From JBDNJM01 sp041687755 (GTDB lineage: Bacteria; Planctomycetota; UBA1135; GCA-002686595): a stretch of DNA of 51,835 bases. Position numbers and translations under genes: made by a program. Shown in pieces: positions 1 to 7,904 of the stretch. The notes under the pieces were generated by a model. The model was given only the letters and a program-made list of their open reading frames with translations. It was not told the origin of the DNA and did not search any database. The number at the start of each line of letters is the position of its first letter. The first letter of the stretch is position 1. Where the stretch lies: the NCBI GenBank assembly GCA_041687755.1, contig JBDNJM010000011.1, positions 1 through 51,835 on the forward strand, read 5' to 3'.

Positions 1-75
1 AGGCACGTTTTCACCGGCTTGGGAGGCATCAGCCGCTCTGCGGCTGATGACCCCCAAGCCGGTGAAAACGTGCCT
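1..75. repeat. REP-like long hairpin at window edge
   Basis: An almost perfect inverted repeat. The outer arms of 23 bp (1-23 and 53-75) are exactly complementary, then there are two mismatched positions, then a perfect 9-bp inner stem (catcagccg/cggctgatg) closing on a loop of about 5 nt. The right arm runs on into ctggcacc, so the symmetric left arm probably extends beyond the window. There is no T-tract. It lies 33 bp beyond the stop of the methyltransferase gene (minus strand), so it could end that transcript or be a REP/MITE-type mobile palindrome. No second copy was seen in this window. Confidence 0.7.
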
Positions 76-107
76 GGCACCGTATCCTTCCCCCCCGGCC
101 AGAGGGT

Positions 108-1178
108 CTAGCAGCAGCCGGCGTCGGAGTCGGCCTGCACCGAGCCGTCGCTCGCGCGTGCGACGACGTGTTTGGCGAGGGACTCGGTCTGGAGCCGCTG
201 GAAGGTGCGTGCGCCGACCTCGGTGGGCTTGGCGCGCTCCAGGACCTGGCCGCCGTCGAGGGTCACGCTGGCGAAGGGGCCGCGGTAGGTGACGGCGTCG
301 CCGCGCTGCTCGCCCTGGCCGCAGCCCGCGGGCGGGCGGTGGGCGAGGACGGTGACGGAGCGGAAGGCGATGCCTTCGACGACGCGCCAGGGCTCGGTTG
401 CGTAGCTCTCAAACTCGACGTCTACGAGGCCGACCTCGCGGAAGGCGTCAAGGAAGCGGTCCTCGCGCAGGGCGCCCGAAATGCAGCCACTCCAGTGTTC
501 GGGGTCGTCCTGCAGGGCCTGGGGCACGTCCACCTCGGCCACGATGTCGCTGATGGCGGCGCGGCCGCCGGGCTTGAGCACCCGCGCGATCTCGGCGAAC
601 AGCTGCGCCTTCTGCTCCGCGGCGACGAGGTTCAGCACGCAGTTGGAGACGATCAGGTCGACGCTTGCGTCCGCGATCAGCGGCTGGGTGCGACGCAGGC
701 GCTGCTGTTCGGCGGCGAGGCGCTCAAGGCTGGCGACGTCGCTCACCGGATTCGCGGCGAGCCAGGGCTCGAGCGCGTCGAGGTCGAGGCTGAGGTCCTC
801 AATGTGGCCGCGGCGGAACTCGACGTTCTCGTAGCCGATCGCGGCGCCGACCTTAGGTCCAGCGGAGCGCGCAAGGTCAAGCATCGCGGGCGTCGCGTCG
901 ACGCCGATCACGCGGCCCTCCGGGCCGGCGACCTGGGAGGCGATGAAGCAGATCTTGCCGCCGCCGGAGCCCAGGTCGAGCACGATGTCACCCGGTCGCA
1001 CGAGGCGGCTGGGGTCGCCGCAGCCGTAGTCGCGTTCAATGACCTCGGCCGGGATGGCCTTCAGGTACTGCGGGTCGTAGTCGACCGGGCAGCAGAGTTC
1101 GGCCTCAACGGCTTCCGCGGCGGCGCCATAGCGGTCTTGGACGGAGGCGAGACGATCGGTGGGGGTGGTGGAGGGCAC
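108..1178 (-). CDS. ArsM-like SAM-dependent methyltransferase
   Basis: Class I methyltransferase resembling arsenite methyltransferases (ArsM), which transfer methyl groups from S-adenosylmethionine to As(III). The SAM-binding glycine motif VLDLGSGGGK is at about residues 66-75. Three cysteines sit in the contexts expected for the ArsM arsenic-binding cysteines: YGCG (about C53), SNCVLN (about C180) and SGCISGAL (about C232). An extra C-terminal region of about 90 residues ends in GCC. I chose a GTG start at 1178, giving 356 aa, because homology-like sequence begins just after it (TDRLASVQDRYG). An upstream GTG at 1316 is also open but adds a low-complexity leader. It is divergent from the FAD oxidoreductase/ferredoxin pair. 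The methyltransferase fold is clear; the substrate (arsenic, another metalloid or something else) is inferred. Confidence 0.8.
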   Translation of the reverse strand: MPSTTPTDRLASVQDRYGAAAEAVEAELCCPVDYDPQYLKAIPAEVIERDYGCGDPSRLVRPGDIVLDLGSGGGKICFIASQVAGPEGRVIGVDATPAMLDLARSAGPKVGAAIGYENVEFRRGHIEDLSLDLDALEPWLAANPVSDVASLERLAAEQQRLRRTQPLIADASVDLIVSNCVLNLVAAEQKAQLFAEIARVLKPGGRAAISDIVAEVDVPQALQDDPEHWSGCISGALREDRFLDAFREVGLVDVEFESYATEPWRVVEGIAFRSVTVLAHRPPAGCGQGEQRGDAVTYRGPFASVTLDGGQVLERAKPTEVGARTFQRLQTESLAKHVVARASDGSVQADSDAGCC

Positions 1179-1484
1179 GGGCGGCGGGGAGCGAGGGTGA
1201 GCTTGGGCGGTGGGCGGTGCGGGGCCTTGGGCCCCCCAATGTCGCAGGGACCCCCAAATGAGGCAGGGCTCAAGTGAACAGGGAGCATTCGGGAGGTCCC
1301 GAACATTGTGACGCACGGTCCCTCAGCTTGGCGAGCGGGAAGTCGCCGCCCCGGAGAGTGGAGATTCCGTGTCTCAGGGGGGGGCAAGCCCGCGTAGCTC
1401 TGCGGAACTGCTGCAAGTGCTTCGTAGCCTTGCACCAGCATCCCCTCTGGCCGTCCGACCGACTCCAGCCCAGCCCACGTTCCC
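1179..1484. other. Divergent intergenic region
   Basis: This is the shared upstream region of the methyltransferase (minus) and the FAD oxidoreductase (plus). Apart from the 16-bp palindrome at 1288-1303 and several G/C homopolymers I see no gene. If the methyltransferase starts at 1316, part of this stretch is coding. Confidence 0.5.
1288..1303. promoter_or_regulatory. Perfect palindrome, candidate operator
   Basis: TTCGGGA-GG-TCCCGAA is a perfect 7-2-7 dyad in the divergent promoter region between the methyltransferase and the FAD oxidoreductase. The symmetry and place suit a dimeric repressor site controlling both directions, but no regulator gene is adjacent. Confidence 0.4.
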
Positions 1485-2762
1485 GTGCATCTCGTCATCC
1501 TCGGCAACGGCATTACCGGCGCGACCGCGGCCCTGCGCGCTCGCGAACTCGATCCGGACTGTCGCATTACGCTCGTCTCGGGCGAATCCCCGTTCCCCTT
1601 CTCGCGGCCGGCGCTCATGTACATCCACATGGGCCACATGCGGTTTCGCGAGACCAAGCTGTTCGAGGACCGCGTCTGGGCGGAGCAGCGCATCGACCTC
1701 GTGCAGGACTGGGCGACCGAGCTGGACTTTAAGGGGCGCCGCGTGAGCTTGGCCAAGGGCGAGGCCCTGGAGTACGACCGGCTGCTGCTGGCGCTCGGAT
1801 CCAAGCCCAACAAGTTCGGCTGGCCGGGGCAGGATTTGGGCCGCGTCGGTGGGCTCTACACCCTGATGGACCTGGAGCGCGTCTATCGCGCGACGCCGGT
1901 CACGAAGCGCGTCGTCGTCGTTGGCGGCGGACTGATCGGCATCGAGTTGGCCGAGATGTTCCACACGCACCACGTGCCGGTGACGCTGTTGGTGCGCGAG
2001 GACTCCTACTGGAGCAACGTGCTGCCGCCGGAGGAGTCGGCGATGGTCAACCGCGTGATTCGCGACGAGGGCTTCGACCTGCGGCTGGGAGCAGAGCTCG
2101 CCGAGATCCACGATGACGGCACCGGCAACTGCGGCGCCGTGACGACCAAGGACGGCGAGCGCATCGAGTGTCAGTTCGTCGGTTTGACCGCGGGCGTTTC
2201 GCCCAACCTCGACCTGGTTCGCGAGAGCGCGCTGGAGACCGGCCGCGGTATTCTGGTCGACGACGGCCTCGAGACCTCCATCCCGGGCGTGTTCGCTGCG
2301 GGCGACTGCGCGGAGATTCGCCGCGCCGAAGGCGAACGCAACCTTCTGCAGCAAGTCTGGTACACGGGCAAGGCCCAGGGCGCCGTCGCCGCTGCCGGAA
2401 TGGTTCAGGCCAAGGGCACCTACGACCCGGGCATCTGGTTCAACTCGGCCAAGTTCCTGGACCTCGAGTACCAGACCTACGGCTTCTTCATGCCCTCGAT
2501 GGAAGGCCTGGAGAGCGTGTACTGGGAGGATCCGAAGGGGCTTCGAGCCGTGCGCATCGTCCACGCCGGCGGAGCCGTCAAGGGGTTCAACTTCATGGGC
2601 GTGCGCGCGCGCCATCGCGTTTGTGAGCGCTGGCTGGCCGAGGGCGCGAGCCTCGAACACGTCGTCTCGCATTTATCGGAGGCTGCCTTCGATCCCGAAT
2701 TCTCCCGCGGCTTCGCCGAAGCCGTGTTCGCGCACCACAGTATTGGCGGGACGAACCGATGA
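1485..2762 (+). CDS. FAD/NAD(P)-dependent oxidoreductase
   Basis: Pyridine nucleotide-disulfide-type flavoprotein of 425 aa with a GTG start. An N-terminal FAD-binding Rossmann motif GNGITG is at residues 8-12 directly after the start. A second dinucleotide-binding motif VVVVGGGLIGIE is at about 143-154, and the FAD-closing motif GVFAAGDCAE is at about 268-276. No redox-active CxxxxC pair is evident near the N-terminus, so it is more like NADH:rubredoxin/ferredoxin or nitrite-reductase-type flavoproteins than disulfide reductases. Its stop overlaps the start of the next gene by 4 bp (ATGA), so the two are translationally coupled. It probably passes electrons between NAD(P)H and the membrane iron-sulfur protein. 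The electron acceptor and pathway are unknown. Confidence 0.85.
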   Translation: MHLVILGNGITGATAALRARELDPDCRITLVSGESPFPFSRPALMYIHMGHMRFRETKLFEDRVWAEQRIDLVQDWATELDFKGRRVSLAKGEALEYDRLLLALGSKPNKFGWPGQDLGRVGGLYTLMDLERVYRATPVTKRVVVVGGGLIGIELAEMFHTHHVPVTLLVREDSYWSNVLPPEESAMVNRVIRDEGFDLRLGAELAEIHDDGTGNCGAVTTKDGERIECQFVGLTAGVSPNLDLVRESALETGRGILVDDGLETSIPGVFAAGDCAEIRRAEGERNLLQQVWYTGKAQGAVAAAGMVQAKGTYDPGIWFNSAKFLDLEYQTYGFFMPSMEGLESVYWEDPKGLRAVRIVHAGGAVKGFNFMGVRARHRVCERWLAEGASLEHVVSHLSEAAFDPEFSRGFAEAVFAHHSIGGTNR

Positions 2763-4255
2763 TCGACGTCAGCACCACCGACTACGCGTTCCAGCGGACC
2801 GACTTCGACCCCGATGCACACTTCGCCGAGCCCGCGGTCGCGCTGCCGCCGCCGCCGCTGACCCTGCAGGAGAAGCTGGGCCTCGCGCTAGTCGCTGTGG
2901 GCATCCTCGCGACGCTCTCGGCTCTCTTCTCCGGGCCTCTGAACGGCACCTGGGGCGGCATCGCGCTCTCCTTCGGCGCGCTGGGCTTGGGCGGCATCAT
3001 CGCCTTTCACGGCCGCTACGCCGGCAACACGCCTGGCATCGAGAACGACGGCATCTGGTTCCACTCGATGCTCGCGCGCGGCGGTCTGGCCTGGGTCGCG
3101 GGGCTCGTGATGACCGCGCTGTACATCGCGATCTACTTCAAGCCGGAGTGGCTGGGCTACGACGCGAAGAACGGCGTCGTCACGGGCGGCCTCGTCGAGG
3201 CAGTACAGCCGCTCGCGACGGCTCTCAACGGCGGCGGCTCGAGCGAGTGGTTCCTGTACGGGGTGCTCTACACGTTGGCCGTGATCGTGTTCGGGACCCG
3301 CACGGCGATGAAGTACCGCCACGTGCCGTATCAACTCGTGCGCACCTGCTCCGTCGTATTCTTCCAGTTGGGCTTCGCCTTCCTGATGCCGAACATCCTG
3401 CAGAAGTTCCAGCAGCCCTACTACGAGTTCAACGGCGTCTGGCCGTTGAAGAGCGACTACCTGTGGCCGTCCAAGGTCTCGAGCCTAGTCGAGAGCCCCG
3501 CCGCCCTCGGCACGTTCATGATGTTCTGGGGCCTGGTGATGACCTTCGCGGCCACGCCGGTGCTGACCTACTTCTTCGGCAAGCGCTGGTACTGCTCCTG
3601 GGTCTGCGGCTGCGGCGGCCTGGCCGAGACCCTCGGCGACCCCTGGCGCCAGCTCTCCGACAAGTCCACGACGGCGTGGAAGTACGAGCGCGTCGTGATC
3701 CATTTGGTGCTGGTCATCATCCTCGCCGTGACCGCGTTCCTGTGGGTGCACTACAGCTTCGGGCTGGCCGGCATGGACAACGTCGCCAACATCACGAAGT
3801 GGATCTACGGCCTCCTGATTGGCGCGATGTTCTCAGGCGTCGCGGGCGTCGGCTTTTACCCACTGCTGGGCAGTCGCTTCTGGTGCCGCTTCGGCTGCCC
3901 GATGGCCGCCTACCTCGGGATCCTGCAGCGCCTGTTCAGCCGCTTCCGGATCACGACCAACGGCGCCCAGTGCATGAGCTGCGGCAACTGCAACACCTAC
4001 TGCGAGATGGGCATCGACGTGCAGGCCTACGCCCAAGCGGGCGAGAACATCGTGCGCTCGTCTTGCGTCGGCTGCGGCGTGTGCTCGGCGGTCTGCCCGC
4101 GCGGCGTGCTGAAGCTTGAGAACGGCAAGACCCACACGGACCGCTACGACGGCGCGGCGGATCCGCTGGGGGAGCTGATGGCGAACCTGAAGCAGCCGCT
4201 GGCTCCGCAAAAGCCGGTCGCGACAGAGCTCCCGGCCGCCGGGCGCCGGAACTAG
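2759..4255 (+). CDS. Polytopic membrane 4Fe-4S ferredoxin (NapH/CcoG-like)
   Basis: A 498-aa membrane protein with several hydrophobic segments (about 40-80, 105-125, 165-190, 250-275, 320-345, 355-380) and a C-terminal di-cluster ferredoxin domain. The first cluster motif is CMSCGNCNTYC at about 405 and the second CVGCGVCSAVCP at about 436. Two further cysteine motifs, WYCSWVCGCGG and WCRFGCP, lie at membrane edges, as in NapH/NosR/CcoG-type proteins. It starts inside the stop of the FAD oxidoreductase (ATGA), implying a fixed stoichiometric pair. It likely forms an electron conduit to or from the membrane. The partner substrate, and any link with the divergent methyltransferase, are not shown by sequence alone. 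Confidence 0.85.
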   Translation: MIDVSTTDYAFQRTDFDPDAHFAEPAVALPPPPLTLQEKLGLALVAVGILATLSALFSGPLNGTWGGIALSFGALGLGGIIAFHGRYAGNTPGIENDGIWFHSMLARGGLAWVAGLVMTALYIAIYFKPEWLGYDAKNGVVTGGLVEAVQPLATALNGGGSSEWFLYGVLYTLAVIVFGTRTAMKYRHVPYQLVRTCSVVFFQLGFAFLMPNILQKFQQPYYEFNGVWPLKSDYLWPSKVSSLVESPAALGTFMMFWGLVMTFAATPVLTYFFGKRWYCSWVCGCGGLAETLGDPWRQLSDKSTTAWKYERVVIHLVLVIILAVTAFLWVHYSFGLAGMDNVANITKWIYGLLIGAMFSGVAGVGFYPLLGSRFWCRFGCPMAAYLGILQRLFSRFRITTNGAQCMSCGNCNTYCEMGIDVQAYAQAGENIVRSSCVGCGVCSAVCPRGVLKLENGKTHTDRYDGAADPLGELMANLKQPLAPQKPVATELPAAGRRN

Positions 4256-4569
4256 ACGGCCCGGCCGGCGGTGCGGTGCTCGTGCTGCCGGCGGGATCTA
4301 CGCGCCTGACTCAGCGGGCACTGACTCAGGCACGCTGCACTAGGCGAACGGTTGCCGACGGTCGAGGCTCCGAAGTCGGCGCAGTCCGCCGCGGTTGAGC
4401 GGTTCGTTAATCGTGCCTGCGGAGAGGCGGCTCGGGCCCCGAACGACAGCCGCCGGGTTTGGGCGAAAAGCGGTAGGAGGACCGTTGCAATAGGGTTAGC
4501 TCCTCCTGCTGGGGTTCCCCGGGCAGGCTCCCCGCCCTCCCCAGGATTCTCTCGCATACTCGTAACGCT
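4256..4569. other. Intergenic region
   Basis: No convincing gene in these 314 bp. It holds an imperfect dyad at 4304-4331 and otherwise unremarkable GC-rich sequence up to the start of the ELWxxDGT gene. The start is preceded by AT-richer sequence (gcatactcgtaacgct) that could be a promoter. Confidence 0.5.
4304..4331 (+). terminator. Possible terminator hairpin
   Basis: Arms gcctgactca and tgactcaggc pair over 9 of 10 positions around an 8-nt loop, about 50 bp after the ferredoxin gene. No T-tract follows, so termination is only a suggestion. Confidence 0.3.
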
Positions 4570-7500
4570 ATGAACCACTCGCACGTTCTCGTGTGCGCGG
4601 CCCTGGCCCTTGGTAGCCAGACGCACGCCAGCGCACTCCCCCAGTCCTCGACCCTCCTGGTTGACCTCGACCCCAGCTCCGTCCCCTTCGACGGGGAGGT
4701 CAGCGTTGGCGGGACGGCCGCCGGCCGGCTCTGGATGTCGGCCAGAACCCGGTCCGCGCCCCTGTTCGAAGAGCGCACCTCACTGTTCTCTCTGGCGCCC
4801 GGAGCGACGCAGACCGTCGACTTGTTGCCGAGTACTGTGCTGCAGAAGCTCCAGGGTCAGGTGCTTAGAGAGGTCGTCGAGCTGCCCAACGGCAGCCTGG
4901 TGTTCCGCGTAGCGAACGCAAGTGGTGGGTCCACGGGCGCCTCCCATCTTGTTCTCTCCGACGGCACGGAGACCGGCACGGTCATTCTCGACTTTTTGAT
5001 CGCACCTGACCTTGAGCTTGTCGGCGATTCCGTGTTTTTCGTGGCCGCTGATACCGCCGCGGGCGAAGAGCTCTGGAGTACGGACGGCACGCTCGCGGGT
5101 ACAGGGCTGTTCGAGGACCTTACGCCAGGGCCCGGGTCGTCGGGCTACTCGGGCTCCGACCCGCTGGCCACGACGGCGACGCACCTGTTCTTCCAGGTGC
5201 AGCTCGGCGGAGGCGGAACGGAGTTGCGCAGCGTGCAGGTCGGTGCTTCAGCCTCGACGCTGCTCGAGAGCTCTACGGCTGCCGGTGCCTTCTCCGGCCT
5301 TGAGTTCGGCTCGGAGCTGCTCTTCGCCTGGAACGCAGGAATGGGGCTGGGGACGGAGCTCTATGCCAGCACGGGCCAGCCGGGCGGAACCCGCCTCATC
5401 GCGGACATCGCTGTGGGGACGGAGTCTTCGAGTCCCCAAGCGATGGGCGCTGGCTCGACCCTCGCGTACTTTGCGGCCACCGGTTCGGGGCTCTCGGGAC
5501 GCGAGCTGTGGCGCACCGACGGGCAGTCCGCCAGCCAAGTGCTGGACCTCAACCCTGGCGCGGCAAACGGGGTGACCGTGCTGCCCGAATCGACCGCGGT
5601 GCTGGGCGACGAGCTGCTGTTCCTCGGGAACGACGGCGTCGCGGACCGCGAGCCCTGGATCTCCGACGGCACGGCGGCGGGCACCCGGCTGCTTGTCGAC
5701 GCGAGCGGCCCCAGTGCGAACTCGATCCAGAGTCGGGCGGTGGTGATCCATGGCCGCTTCTACTTCGTGCTGGACACGGCGGCCAGCCCCCCGCAGCCGT
5801 ACGTGAGTGATGGAACGACCGCGGGGACCCTGCCGCTCGGTCCTGAGTCCTTCTCGAATGGGAGCGCACGTATCGCGGGGTTCTCCGGGCTGGCCTGGTT
5901 CGGCGCGCGCCAAGTGCAGCTGGGGCCAGGCGAACGTGAACTTTGGAGCTCGGACGGCACACCGGCGGGAACCGCGCAGGCGGTCGACGTTGGGCAGGAC
6001 GAAGAAAACGCCAGCTCCTCTCCTGGCTCGTTTAGGGCAGGGCCCGGGGTGACTTGGTTTCGGGCCGTCGTGGACGGCGAGGTGCGCTTGTTCAAGAGCG
6101 ATGGCACGGCCTTTGGAACGCGGCAGATCGTTGCCGGGGGGTCCGAGTCGGTGCAGCTCTATCCGCTGGCGACTCTCGATGGCGGACTCGTCTACGGGCG
6201 AGTGGACGAAGCGGCAGGTGAAACCGGCTTTGGCGAACCCTGGTTCAGCAACGGGGTGCCCGGCCAGGAGCTCTCGCTCGGTGATCTTCTCCCTGGACCA
6301 GGCGGCTCCCTTTCCGCCCTGTCCAGCCTGGTCCGTCAGACCGCCGTGCTCGGAAGCAGGCTGTTCTTCTACGCTTTCGACGGGCAGGACTTCAGCCTTT
6401 GGAGTACGGATGGAACTGCAGCGGGCACGGTATTTGTCAGCGCGACGGCCCAGGCCATTTCCGGCTTTGTGACATCGAGCCTCGAGCTCGTGGGGTACCG
6501 GATCGCTTTCGCGGCGTCGGTCGCTGCGCCTGCGACCGGGCTGTGGTTCACCGACGGCACGGCAGGCGGCACGACCAACATCAACCTGCCGCAGTTCGGG
6601 CCCAACCCGGCTTTCATCGACGTTAAGAGCCTGAACGGACGGCTCTATGCGCTGCTGGGGGTGCCCTCGGTGGGGATGGACCTGTGGGCTTCCGACGGGA
6701 CAGTTGGAGGTACTCAACTCGTGAGCAGCTTCCCCGGCATCAACTCTGGCAGCCTCCGTGTTGCCGGGTCGACGCTGATTGTCTCCGACGGCAAGAGCCT
6801 GACGGCAATCGATGCAAACGGAGTTGCGCAGCCCTTGCTCAACGTCACGCCCTCGTCGATCTCCGCTTTCGTGCGGGTTCCGACGTCCTCGCCCCTGGCG
6901 TACTACCGAGTACTCGCATCTGGTTCCCCGGACCCCCAGGCGGGGATCTGGGTCACAGACGGAACATCGGCCGGGACGCTTCAGGTCTTTAGCGCGCCCG
7001 TGTTCTCGCTCGCGGCGCCCTTGGGAAACGATGGGAGGATTCTGTTCTCCCGCGATGAGGGGGGCACCGGTCTTGAGCCGTGGATCAGCGATGGAACGGT
7101 CGCGGGGACCGGACTCCTCGTGGACTCTGTCGCTGGAGCGGTCGGGAGTCAGCCGTTTCTCGACTTCAGCGGGCGCGCCGGTGACCGTGTGCTGTTCACC
7201 GCTGAGGACCCCTTGTTTGGGACGGAGCTGCACTCGCTCTCGATCACCGCAAACGGTGGCTACGTGAGCCAGGGCTACGGCCTCGGTTGCGGGATCGCCT
7301 CGAACCCGCAGCTGACGCTCGGCGGCGAGCCGCGGCTCGGCGAGCTGGTGTCGCTCGACGTGGAAGGCGCCGCTGCCCAGGCGCCGGTCCTGCACTTCGT
7401 CGGACTGCAGGCCGACCTGTTGCCGATCGGCGGCTGCAGCGTGCTGCTTGCTAGTCCGGCGCTGCTGATTACCGGGCAGACGGACGGCGCAGGTGCCTCG

Positions 7501-7641
7501 AACATTCCGTTCCAGCTCTCGACGAATCCGCTGTGGGTCGGCCGCTCGGTGTACCTGCAGGCGGCGATCGGCGCGGCCGGTGGCCCGCTGCTCGGCTCGC
7601 TCGAGCTGACTTCGGCGGTCGAACTGGTCTTCGGCAGCTGA
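4570..7641 (+). CDS. Secreted ELWxxDGT-repeat protein
   Basis: A 1023-aa exported protein. It starts with a probable signal peptide (MNHSHVLVCAALALGSQTHAS). Roughly fourteen copies of the ELWxxDGTxxGT motif follow, for example ELWSTDGTLAGT, EPWISDGTAAGT, ELWSSDGTPAGT, GLWFTDGTAGGT and DLWASDGTVGGT. These are spaced about 45-70 residues apart, consistent with a beta-propeller or repeat scaffold. The last 120 or so residues (from YGLGCGIASNPQL) form a C-terminal domain like those on other large secreted proteins of this organism. It may serve surface retention or sorting; that role is inferred. A hairpin follows the stop. No enzymatic motif was recognised. Confidence 0.85.
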   Translation: MNHSHVLVCAALALGSQTHASALPQSSTLLVDLDPSSVPFDGEVSVGGTAAGRLWMSARTRSAPLFEERTSLFSLAPGATQTVDLLPSTVLQKLQGQVLREVVELPNGSLVFRVANASGGSTGASHLVLSDGTETGTVILDFLIAPDLELVGDSVFFVAADTAAGEELWSTDGTLAGTGLFEDLTPGPGSSGYSGSDPLATTATHLFFQVQLGGGGTELRSVQVGASASTLLESSTAAGAFSGLEFGSELLFAWNAGMGLGTELYASTGQPGGTRLIADIAVGTESSSPQAMGAGSTLAYFAATGSGLSGRELWRTDGQSASQVLDLNPGAANGVTVLPESTAVLGDELLFLGNDGVADREPWISDGTAAGTRLLVDASGPSANSIQSRAVVIHGRFYFVLDTAASPPQPYVSDGTTAGTLPLGPESFSNGSARIAGFSGLAWFGARQVQLGPGERELWSSDGTPAGTAQAVDVGQDEENASSSPGSFRAGPGVTWFRAVVDGEVRLFKSDGTAFGTRQIVAGGSESVQLYPLATLDGGLVYGRVDEAAGETGFGEPWFSNGVPGQELSLGDLLPGPGGSLSALSSLVRQTAVLGSRLFFYAFDGQDFSLWSTDGTAAGTVFVSATAQAISGFVTSSLELVGYRIAFAASVAAPATGLWFTDGTAGGTTNINLPQFGPNPAFIDVKSLNGRLYALLGVPSVGMDLWASDGTVGGTQLVSSFPGINSGSLRVAGSTLIVSDGKSLTAIDANGVAQPLLNVTPSSISAFVRVPTSSPLAYYRVLASGSPDPQAGIWVTDGTSAGTLQVFSAPVFSLAAPLGNDGRILFSRDEGGTGLEPWISDGTVAGTGLLVDSVAGAVGSQPFLDFSGRAGDRVLFTAEDPLFGTELHSLSITANGGYVSQGYGLGCGIASNPQLTLGGEPRLGELVSLDVEGAAAQAPVLHFVGLQADLLPIGGCSVLLASPALLITGQTDGAGASNIPFQLSTNPLWVGRSVYLQAAIGAAGGPLLGSLELTSAVELVFGS

Positions 7642-7647
7642 GGGCTC

Positions 7648-7679
7648 GGGCGCTCGGCCGCCGTGTCGGTCGAGCGCCC
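7648..7679 (+). terminator. Hairpin after ELWxxDGT gene
   Basis: A perfect 9-bp stem (gggcgctcg/cgagcgccc) around a 14-nt loop starts 7 bp after the stop codon. It is GC-rich and lacks a T-tract. Confidence 0.45.
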
Positions 7680-7904
7680 TGCAGCTTCCTTGTGAGTCGC
7701 CTGGGGGCGACTAGAACATGGCTGGCGGAGCCGCGTAGAGGTTCCGCCTGCGAGCTCTTGGGCGGGTCAGCCAGGGAATCCGGGAAATCACTGGCGGGGT
7801 TCAGCGGGTCCTCTCGTTCGTCAGGTGTACCGAGCCAAACGTGCCAAGGCCCCCGTTGCGGGCTCTGCCGACGGCTCACCCCTACCCCTGAGACCGAGAT
7901 CCCC

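Noticed and set aside
5248..7395. Long minus-strand open frame (715 aa) opposite the ELWxxDGT gene
   Set aside because: It is antisense to a clearly repetitive coding gene, its composition is Arg/Pro/Gly-rich and it has no recognisable motif; GC-rich genomes give such shadows.
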